Shown piece after piece: positions 38,009 to 47,360 of a stretch of DNA of 64,000 nt (position 1 is its first letter; every line of letters starts with the position of its first letter). The position numbers and the translations under genes are program-made. The notes beneath the pieces were generated by a model that made no database searches, had not been told where the DNA came from, and saw only the letters and a list, made by a program, of their open reading frames with translations. The stretch lies in the NCBI GenBank assembly GCA_964007475.1, contig OZ023273.1, positions 61,275,834 through 61,339,833 of the forward strand. Reading direction: 5' to 3'. Source of the DNA: Hybos culiciformis (Eukaryota; Arthropoda; Insecta; Diptera; Hybotidae).

Positions 38009-38271
38009 TCGTCTGCTGTGAAATGAAACAACGTATGATATTTATACGTCATTATTAGATAAGAGCACCATTCGATTCCACGTACTCGATTTTATAAGTA
38101 CAACTAAGTATTTTGCATTATTCTTAATGTTGATTAAAATGTATTTTTTAGATGAAAATTTTACGTTACTTGATATTTTTCCATACGTTTTTTTAAATTT
38201 TCAAATCTTTAAACTCAAATTACTCGAAACTATACTTTTCATTATACATCGTTTTATTTCTCAGCAGACGA
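38009..38271. mobile_element. TA-flanked MITE, copy 2 (263 bp)
   Basis: The ends are TCGTCTGCTGTGAAATGAAAC and, read inward from the right, TCGTCTGCTGAGAAATAAAAC, with TA on each side (38007-38008 and 38272-38273). It is colinear with 14448-14706 and in the same orientation. Differences are scattered substitutions plus a short insertion (AAGT-like) near position 105. Two copies within 24 kb suggest a moderately abundant family. Confidence 0.87.
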
Positions 38272-38273
38272 TA

Positions 38274-41200
38274 TAACGTATATATAAGTACAACAGGAAT
38301 ATTATAACAAGGATAATTGTTTTTTTTTGCTAGATAGTACCTACAAAAAAACTAAAATTTAAATAATTTAATTTATTTTAATAATATTTACCTATAATAA
38401 AAATATAATTTTCACTTTAATAAGTGTATATCAAGTTTTTAACGATTTAAAAAAAAATTTTCTCGATAAACTTTTTTTTCACACAAAAAAATATAGTGGC
38501 ATGTGCTTTAACTTTTTTATTGCAATAAAAAAAAATATTTTGCAACTTGATTTTATTAAAAACAAAATCTGTCTCTTGAAGATTTCTTTTCAATAAATTC
38601 CTTGTTAGTTTACAAATATAAACTTTTTTTGAATCAAATGATGAGATTATTATATAACCATCATAAAACAAAAAAAAAAAATCTTTGCATAAGTATTACA
38701 TCAGATTTTTTTTAGAATTGCAAGAAGTAATTTTTAAAAATATACGTGGTAGCAAGTGGCATACGCCAATGTTACGTCATTTTCTAATCAATTTTATTAT
38801 TATATTATTAGGCTATTTTAATAAAAAACAGATTGAAATCAACCATCATTCAATATGGAATGAATAGAAAATATAATTCTGGTCATTAAACAAAATGAAA
38901 AAAATTTTAGTCTAAAAGATACTTTCATATAGGCATAAGCCATATAGCTTAAGAAAAATAAAGGAGCGCAAAAACAAAAAAATATATACAAAAAACTTAA
39001 AAACATAAATGGAGAATAACATACATACATTTTTTTTTTTTTTTAAATAATCGTGATTTTGCTCATATCTTTAGTTTTTCATTGCATAAATTTAAAAAAT
39101 AAAACAAAAACAAAAAAACATGACAATCTAACAAACAAGTTGATTTAATTCACTTAAACATCTAACAATCTTCCATAAATACATAAATAGATTTCTTTTT
39201 ATGATTTTTAGTTTAAAAAATAAAAGTAAATTTTACCACCTAAGTTGCAAATTTTAAAAATAAATTAAGCGTTTTTGTATTCATTATATACTTATATTTA
39301 ATACCCCGATATTTGTATTTCTATCTAGACAATAAAGCCAAGTTCGAAAGGATTTTTGGTGCGATTTTTGATATTTATTTTGATTATAATAATTTTTATG
39401 TATGTATAATGACTGCTCGTCAGGTGAAAAAATTAACTCAATTTCGTGTAATAAATTTTCTTTTGATCTTTTGGGAAATTAAATCAGTGAAATGAATTAA
39501 TTTTGTTCGAATGAATATATTATGCCATAACCAATCGAGAACATGCTAGCTCCAAAAAGGCAAAAAATGTAATAATATTAGACCCAAAAACTAAAAGCAA
39601 ACAAATTTCATAAAAAATAAAAAAAGTGTTTTATTGGGGTTCATCCGATAGAGATTAACTCATTTGGCTGTTTTCCGGAAAGTTTTGCATACAATGATAG
39701 ACAATCTACAAATATATAAGATTTTAAATCTTCAAGTTGAAATTACAATAAAATCCAAAAAACCGATTCCAAAAGTAAAAGAATTAAGTAAAAGAATGAA
39801 TGTTTAGTGGATCTAATCATTAAGAAAGTTGTAGTTTTATTTTACGATATTGAGACAAAAACTAGCAAAATGTTTAATTCTATAGAGAATATGAAATAAT
39901 TTAATTCATATGATAATCATACTTTGTACACTCAAACCAACTTTACATCATTAGATAGAAATTAATTTTTTTCACGCCCGTCGCACAGTACTAATGAACA
40001 GCTACGAAACCATTTATTGGTTGAACGAATGACAACGCAAGAGTTAATTATTTTGGTCCTTCGTGCTTAAAGTAAAATGTTTTTTGAATAAATTATACGT
40101 ACGTTAAATTCGTATTTTGCGACAGCGCCTACAGGGAAGGTAAAATTCACATTAAGGTTTCATATTTAAAAAGCTTTTTTATTATTTTACTACAAACTTA
40201 GCTACAATGTGCTTCAATTAATGTGCAATACGATACTTACGCAATGCATTGAGAAAAGAAATTCATTTATTTCGATTATAGGTATTTTTTTGTTTTTTTT
40301 CTTTAAATTTGGAATTGTTTCCCAAAAAAAAAATATTTTTCGCTTTTATACCTTTTAGACTTGCAATATTAATTTCGCTAGAAAATTGTTATACCCATAA
40401 TTTTTCAATGTGATGGATAGATCTGAGATCTGACGAATAGAAACCATCGATAAAATTATCGAATGAAAAAAGAAAAATTATAACTAACCTGAACAATATT
40501 GTCTAAAATTTATTGTTTTCGGCTTTTAATTTTTTTTGCAATTTGAAAATATTATTATTATTATGTTTTTTTCTTTTAAAGAGATTTAATTTTCCAATGT
40601 GTCCATTAATTTTATTAATTTTTATAATCTTTCATGCAAACATATACTATAAATCTTTTCGTTGATAGGAAAAGCAGTTTAAAGTGGAAAAAGAATTATT
40701 GCGATAAAAGTTTTGCGTAAATGACTTTTAGTATTATTTCCCATAACCTTCCTGGTAGGTAATTTTTTTTTTTTTTACCTGATAGAAGTAAATTTTATGT
40801 AAAAAACTAATAATTTTTAATAAAATCAAAATGCAATTACACTTTTGTTTAAAAAAAAAAAAAGATAGTTAACATAAATTTGTTACTGGGATCGATCAAA
40901 TTAAGATTATTTCTTCAGATTTATTTTTCCCTTACCGTGTATCGTGTAATATAAACATCCCACTTTTAAATCAAAATGCTTATTAATAATAATAATCAGA
41001 TATCGATTATTCTCTATATTTTTCGGTTCAAATCGAATGAATCTAAATTTGATAAAGATCACTCATTATCTTTATTTGAAATATAAAATAACAAAATAAA
41101 ATTATGCTGTTACTTGATAAACATTTCTAAAAAGGATAATTTATTCTTCGAATTCTAAAACTTATTTTTTTTTCAACTTAAGCCAATGTGCAGGATTAAG

Positions 41201-43042
41201 CGATTTCATGCTATGCGTACTTTTAAGAAGTCAACATATTTTGCAATATTTTTTTTATTTTATTTTAAAATTAATTATGATATTTTTATAAAAATAAAAA
41301 TTCGAATATATACAATTTATTAAAATAAGTACCTATCCATAGTTTTAGAAAGTAAAGTTATCTATCTAACTATCTGTATTCTTAAATTAAAGACAAGGTT
41401 TACTTTCTTGATATCTCATATAAATAGGGAAACATGATTTAATAGAAGTGAAGGTAAAATTAATTCAATATTTTTGTCTTATATCAGAGGAGATAAGATA
41501 AGAAATTTATTGCGAATTGTTAATTCTCTGATAATCATGTTTTCATACAATTTCTGGAAATAAGATAACAAGTTTTTTTTTTGTTTTGCCAACAAAGTTG
41601 ACTAGATTTACTTATCACGCAAAGAAAGAAATCTGGAGAGCTATAATTTAAGATCAATGGTTATACTAAAATCATAAATAATTCTTTTTTTTTTGTTTAA
41701 AAAATAAAATTGTTAGAGAAAATAGAATATAACATGAATGATTTTTGAATTGTAGAAGGACAAATTAATACGGGAAATGCATAAGGAACGATATCTTTTA
41801 ATTTTTTCCTTGAAAGACATACTTAGATAGTGATAAAACGTGAGAAAATAGAAATTATGATAAATTTAATGTTGTCATTATGGTATTATGAAGCCTTTAA
41901 ATATAATTATAAAAGTATTTTTAACAGGATTTTGCCAAAAATGTTATTAATGGGATCGATATTATATTTAAAAGTCTCAACGAACACGCATAAAAATTTC
42001 TTATTGAGTTTTTTAAAGCCAGACATCAGTTTCTAATTTTTTTTAGTGGGGTGGAAGCTTCATTCTTTGTCTGCTTTAGTTCTTTATGCTGACTTACCGT
42101 TTTGTAATTATAGATATACAAAAAGTAACCAAGGTAAAAATTTACATATTTTTAAACGCAAGATCTTTATGCCTGCACTTAATTATACGAACACTATTAT
42201 ACTACCTAACTATTAAATAAATTTTTGTTAAATTAAAATCGTAAAATTTTATTATCTAATTAACATCACTTCCAAATATTTTTATGAAATATCTATGTTA
42301 AAAATACCAGGAGGTAATTATTATTGATTTCATTTTCCTGATTTAAAAAAGGTGTAATTAAAATTTATTTTAAGACCCATATGCTTTTAAATTAAAAAGA
42401 AATAATTTTTTTTTTTTTGGAGTGTCTGGGGGATTTTAAGCATCTAAAAAAAGCCGGCCCACTAGCTTTTACCATTTAAGATTTTTCTTTTGCACTTTTT
42501 TTTTGTATGTCAGAAACATTTTTATGGTTTTAAGATCAAAATACTTATGTGCAACATAAAAAATTAATGCACATTGCTCATTATTATTGTATACCAATGT
42601 GACATTCCTATAAGTCCACATTATGGCATTTGGTCAATAATATGCTCTTTTTTTTGTCAAAAAAAAAAAAAATAAATAAATAAACATAAAAAAAAGAAAA
42701 AATAAAGAACGAAAAAATTTTGGAACAACTCCTAAAACATGATTTTGTTGCAAGTAAGTATGTTTTTTTTTATTTAATGAGGAAATAACATAAAATACAT
42801 TAAAAGCGAAAAACATAGCTTTAAATTAATTTAATTGATACGGGTTTGTAACAAAATATGAAGTAAGGACGAAAATGATATTTACAAAATACTATTCGCT
42901 TGTTTTTTAATTATTTCTGAGTACTTTGTTCGACATTAAAATCTTAAACATACCTAATTCTAAATATTAAAATATCTTAAGATGTTAAATATAATATGCC
43001 TCCAAATATTCCAAATATGCTAAAGTAGTAAAATGTAAGAAC
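38274..43042. other. Intergenic spacer, nothing recognised
   Basis: A+T-rich sequence. Short, less A+T-rich patches (about 39640-39690, 39975-40150 and 42420-42475) show no reading frame or repeat I can interpret. Confidence 0.55.
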
Positions 43043-43050
43043 CTCTAGTG

Positions 43051-43833
43051 CAGGGGTGCTCAAACGTTTATGTATGGAGAGCCATATTCGAAAATCGTAA
43101 AATACTAGAGCCCCAAAATTATCAATGCAAACTTAAATTAAACTGACCATATTTGTCCCGCTTAATGCGGGACAAATGCGGAACATTTTTAGTTATTCGC
43201 AAATATCTCGGAAACGGTGCGTTTAACACCATTTTTAAGGTTGTCCAACCTTCGGTGACTATCAATCCAACTTTTAATTACCTATTCAAAAAGCACTTAA
43301 CTTAAAAAACTATCAAGGGTTACTGAGATATTGAATTTTGAAAAAAAAAATAAATAAATAAATAAATAAAAATAATACTTGATTATATTTTTCGAAATTC
43401 AATATCTCAGTAAGCCTTTGATAGTTTTTTAAATTCTAGTGCTTTTTGAATAGGTAATTAAAAGTTGAAAAAAAGTTTGAAAAACCTTAAAAATGCTGTA
43501 AAACACACCGTTTTCGAGATATTTGCGAATACCTAAAAATGTTCTGCAGTTGTCTCGCATTAAGCGGGACAAATATGGTCAGTTTAACTTAAATTTAAAT
43601 TTTATTATCATTTTTATCATTTTTTTAAAATTATTATCTTCAATAAATTAATTAAATAAAAAAAACTTCAATATTACATTTAATACATTTAAAAATTACT
43701 TGAAATATGCACGAAAATCTGAAAAATTATGTTAAAATTATATAATAAAATACAAAATTTCAATTACAATTCAACTTAATAATTTATTCAGCCACAATAA
43801 AAATCCCAAAGAGCCGCAGTTTGAGCGTGTCTG
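43051..43833. mobile_element. Non-autonomous hAT element (783 bp) interrupted by a nested element
   Basis: The left end CAGGGGTGCTCAAACG and the right end read inward, CAGACACGCTCAAACTGCGG, share the hAT-style terminal repeat (CAG..GCTCAAAC). The 8-bp flanks CTCTAGTG (43043-43050) and CTCTAATG (43834-43841) differ at one base. Subterminal GAGAGCCATA and AGAGCCGCAG also match in inverted sense. There is no transposase; about 57% of its length is the inserted foldback at 43140-43585, so the hAT element was originally only about 330 bp. Confidence 0.82.
43140..43585. mobile_element. Mutator-like foldback MITE (446 bp) nested in the hAT element
   Basis: The terminal inverted repeat AAACTGACCATATTTGTCCC is perfect for at least 31 bp at both ends and flanked by the exact 10-bp duplication AACTTAAATT (43130-43139 and 43586-43595). 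Long arms of about 200 bp then remain similar, around a loop with an (AAAT)n microsatellite. Duplications of 9-11 bp with long inverted repeats are typical of Mutator-like elements. Each end also contains a local hairpin (TTTGTCCCGC-TTAAT-GCGGGACAAA at the left; a slightly imperfect version at the right). Confidence 0.88.
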
Positions 43834-43862
43834 CTCTAATGTTTCAATGCAAAAATCCATAT

Positions 43863-44252
43863 TAATAGTAGATTACAATACAATGTTAAGAAAATTTGTT
43901 ATTACAACGAGTTGTGTATACACAAAAACACATAGACACGAGTCAATATTGACAAGAGTGTCTATGTGTTTTTGTGTATATACACAACCAGCTGTATAAC
44001 AAATTTTATTAACATGTTTTGTATACTGTTTTAATGTGCATGTGAGAAGTAGTTGCAATCAATACATTTGCAATGCAAAAAGTAAACAAAAGCTCAAAAT
44101 GAAGAAAGTAAATAAAATTTACTTAATACGGAGAATGTAAATAAAATTTACTTAATTAAATAATTACATGTGTATTGACGCATGTAATATACCATTTACC
44201 GAGCTAAATTTCCAATTGTAAATACAACTTACCGATCACATGCACATCAAAA
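43863..44252. repeat. Two-module palindromic repeat, copy 1
   Basis: Module A is a 131-nt hairpin (43884-44014) with outer stem TGTTAAGAAAATTTGTTAT and inner stem GTTGTGTATACACAAAAACA then CATAGACAC. Module B (44029-44252) is bounded by TTTTAATGTGCATGTGA and its near-exact inverse TCACATGCACATCAAAA. Inside B, AAGTAAATAAAATTTACTT (itself palindromic) occurs twice. The unit shares TAATAGTAGATTA at the left edge and ACATGTGTATTGACGCAT near the right with the copy at 46671. It is non-coding. Confidence 0.83.
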
Positions 44253-45236
44253 TCCTTAATTTAATTTAAACATTTTTGGACTTTATCAGAATACGTATAG
44301 TTATGATCCGCCGGCGCAGCAACGGTATATTTCACCAAACCCTTAGAATCATAATAAATTTCTCAATAATTTCTGTAACATTCTAAAAAGTCGTAACAGT
44401 CAAATGTCTAAAATTAAAGTTATGTTTGCTTTTTATAATTAAAAATTTTCGTATTTTTTGTTGTTGTTGTTAATATAAGAAACTAAAATACAAAAATTTT
44501 GTTTTTTTACTTCACAAGATGTCAATCATTCTGAAATTGTTATTTTCCATGACATCTGATTTCCAAATATCATGCAGTATTATTGAAGTTTGTATAAAAA
44601 AAAGCTTGCACAAAAACGATGTGCTCTGCTGTGTATTGTATGTTTATTCGTTAATTAACATTTTTTAAATTTAATTAAGACTTATGTTAAAATAAAAAAA
44701 AAAGAAACAAAAATTTTTTTCACATGACAAAAAAATGCTATTAAAGTTTTTTAATTTTCATTTTATGCTTCTATAATCATAGCTTTTCAATAAAATTCGG
44801 TTAAATTAGAAATGTTTGATTTATTTTTATAACATAGATTTGAACTTTTTGTCATTTAAACTATAAATTGTCAATTCAAATGGAAATAATAATGTTGAAA
44901 AGCTTTTTAAGCTGCAATTTATCTTCTAGAAATATAAAAAATGTGTATAGATAAATAATTAGTTACATGTATTAGAATAGAGCGTAAAATGTTTATTAAT
45001 GCATGTATTAATAAAAATATTTTATTTGTATTTTGTAATTGGCTATTTTACTGCTATTTTAGTTATAGTAAGTGTACAATAACAATGCGGAAATCTAATG
45101 AATTAATTTATTAAATCCAACAAATGAAAATTCTATAAATTAGAAATAAAATTTACTTACAAAAAAAAGTAGGTCAGTTTTAAGACTTTGAATTTGATTA
45201 AAAAAATTTGAGCCCAGCACATACCGTTCATAGTCA
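44253..45236. other. Intergenic spacer, nothing recognised
   Basis: A+T-rich sequence. The patch CCGCCGGCGCAGCAACGG near 44310 is G+C-rich but isolated. Confidence 0.5.
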
Positions 45237-45640
45237 GATGTAGTTGTAGAAAGGCATTAAGTAAATAAAACTAAAAAAACAACAGTTTAACGTTTTCAGA
45301 GTTTGCTAATTGTGTGGTAAATATAAAAAAAATTTGACTGGTTGTTAGTAACAAAAAACAACAGTTTAACGTTTTCAGAGTTTGCTAATTGTGTGGTAAA
45401 TATAAAAAAAATTTGACTGGTTGTTAGTAACAATAGCAATCCCTGAAAAATCATACTGGGCTGGGCGTATAATTCGTACAGTTCGTTGATTTGAAACATC
45501 TCGGTCAATTTTAAGTATTATTAAAGATTGATAACTATTATACGCCCAGCCAAAAAATGTTAAATTAAAAAATTAGCAAATTCTGAAAGGCTGAAAGTGT
45601 TTTTTAGGTTTGCTTAACACCTTTCTATAAGTAAATATGC
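45237..45640. repeat. Foldback repeat whose left arm carries a tandem duplication
   Basis: Left arm blocks TGTAGAAAGGCATTAAGTAA and TTTTCAGAGTTTGCTAATT recur inverted on the right (AATTAGCAAATTCTGAAAG and TTAACACCTTTCTATAA). Within the loop, GGCTGGGCGTATAAT (45459-45473) is perfectly inverted at 45537-45551, giving a second nested pair. The left arm contains a perfect 79-bp tandem duplication (45274-45431) absent from the right arm, so the duplication came after the foldback formed. The superfamily is not clear. Confidence 0.65.
45274..45431. repeat. 79-bp perfect tandem duplication
   Basis: Two identical units, 45274-45352 and 45353-45431, each running from AAAAAACAACAGTTTAACG to GGTTGTTAGTAAC. 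Identity suggests a very recent event. Confidence 0.93.
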
Positions 45641-46106
45641 ACTAGGTTTTACTATTTTTTCATAAAAAATTAGTTATGACTAGAGCTGATAAAAAAGTTT
45701 CGCATAAAAACGATTTTAGGCGCCTAAAAAGTCCTGAAAAATTGCGAAAATAGTTCTGTAAAAGTCTCTAAAATTCAAAAAAAGTCTCTGAAAAGTCGCG
45801 TAAAAATATTTTTTGATCAATTCGCAGACAGCATCTAATAATATTTTTTACATCAAAGAAATAAATGTTGAAAGGAATTAATGTGTGTTCTTTTTTACTG
45901 ATGTCAATCAAATCAGTGGCGGATTTAGGGTTGCTGCCGCCCTAGGCGGTCTAATGGGCCGCCCTTTTTAATTAACTATATTATATTATATAAATTTTAA
46001 TTCAATATTATTATATTGAAATATAATTATTGAACATTACAAATAAATATTTAATGAACTCATAAGAGATAAATAATAAATATTTTTTTTAAATTATAAT
46101 TATTAC

Positions 46107-46350
46107 TCAATTTGTACATCTCTTCTTCCTGGCTTTCGTCCGTGCAAAAACATCAACTATGTCGTCTTAATCTATTTCTGAGCTTCAATAGACAGTAATG
46201 CCAGAGCATTAAGTCTATCTTGGTCCAAACTTATGGGTAAATTTTTTACACTTTTTAAGTAGGAAAAACATCTGTCTCCTGAACAATTCATAACCGGAGT
46301 ACTCAAAAACTACGTAGAGCAATTTCTACATTCGGTAAAGATTTTGAAGA
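46107..46350 (-). pseudogene. hAT transposase C-terminal fragment (zinc finger MYM-type 1-like), broken
   Basis: Read on the minus strand with frame changes, the fragment gives PNVEIALRSF, then NCSGDRCFSYLKSVKN, SLDQDRLNALALLSIE and DDIVDVFARTKARKK. This order (PNVxIALR, NCSxxRxFSxLK, RLxxLxLLSIE, DxxDxFAxxKAR) is the hAT dimerisation region as found in ZMYM1-like transposases. In-frame stops follow RSF and EAQK, and at least two frameshifts separate the blocks, so it is inactive. The upstream catalytic part is absent. Confidence 0.75.
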
Positions 46351-46670
46351 TTCCGAGAATTTTTCGAAACATTGGATATAGAATAAATGGGATTATTTTG
46401 AATAAAAAAATTATTTTTATAAACAAACAAATATTTTGAATTTCAAATGAATACCAAATGTTGATTCATATATTTTAATCCATTTTATGCATACATGTTA
46501 ATCCACCGTATACAAAAAGTAAAAAAGGATTTAGTAACATAATTAAGTATGCTCAAAACATTTTTCAAAGAAGCTTATCAATTTGATTATTTGTTTTTCA
46601 TCATTATTCGATAAAGACTATAATTATTTTATCAAAAAATTAATACTGCACCCACCAATTGAAAAGTAAA

Positions 46671-47175
46671 TAATAGTAGATTATTGTATATGTAAACTAA
46701 ATTTGTTATTAATTAAGAGTTCTGTATACACAAAAATACATTGACACGAGTCAATACATTGACAAGTGTCAATGTATTTTTGTGTAAATACAGAACGAGT
46801 TGTATAACAAATTTTGTTTACATATCCAATATACTGTTTTAATGCGTAGGGGAGAGGTAGTTGCAAAGAGAGAATATTTTTTCTTCTCATTTTTTCTCTT
46901 TTTTTTTTTTGTATTTGGCTGTATTGAAATATTGTGAGAGATATTATGTTTGTTTAGGTATTACGTAATATTCAATACGAAACATCTAAATGATTTCATT
47001 ATTTACGCTGATGCATCTAAATTTTTTCATTATATACGCTGATGCATCTAAATTTTTTCATTATTTACGCAGTGCATCTAAATGATTGCATGTGTATTGA
47101 CGCATATAATACTCCATTTAGTGATCTAAATTCTATAGCACTAAATACAACATAACGATCCCCAACGCATTAAAA
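46671..47175. repeat. Two-module palindromic repeat, copy 2
   Basis: Module A is a 138-nt hairpin (46688-46825) with outer stem ATATGTAAAC..GTTTACATAT and inner stem GTTCTGTATACACAAAAATA then CATTGACAC. Module B (46837-47175) is bounded by TTTTAATGCGTAGGGGA and the inverse TCCCCAACGCATTAAAA. It is colinear with 43863-44252 but longer, because module B holds a 31-bp tandem array. It sits inside the decayed hAT element. Confidence 0.83.
46983..47093. repeat. 31-bp tandem array (about 3.6 units)
   Basis: Units start CATCTAAATGATTTCATT or CATCTAAATTTTTTCATT and end TTACGCTGATG, beginning at 46983, 47014, 47045 and 47075 (period 31, 31, 30). The array lies in module B of palindromic repeat copy 2 and is absent from copy 1. 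Confidence 0.88.
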
Positions 47176-47360
47176 AATTTAATGATAATATAATTCTTAG
47201 AAAATTTTCTATAAATTCATAAAAAATAAGCGGAACCAATTTTTAAAATGAATTGTCGTCACATTTTTTCGGCTCTAAAATTTTGGCCTTCCGAAAATTT
47301 GGCCGCCCATCAAATCGTGCCGCCCTAGGCCCAGGCCTCAAGGGCCTATGGGTAAATCCA

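Larger units (their letters stand above)
45914..47360. mobile_element. Decayed hAT element with ZMYM1-like transposase tail
   Basis: The left end CAGTGGCGGATTTAGGG with GCCGCCCTAGGC is a common hAT-style terminus. The right end, ending TATGGGTAAATCC, mirrors GGATTTA and contains CCGCCCTAGGCC, but its last bases are lost or replaced. A decayed transposase C-terminus lies inside (46107-46350, minus strand). The palindromic repeat copy 2 (46671-47175) is inserted in it. The probable target duplication is unreadable because the right tip is missing. Confidence 0.72.

Noticed and set aside
45296..45508. Open frame with a repeated peptide
   Set aside because: It arises from the 79-bp tandem duplication, not from a protein repeat.
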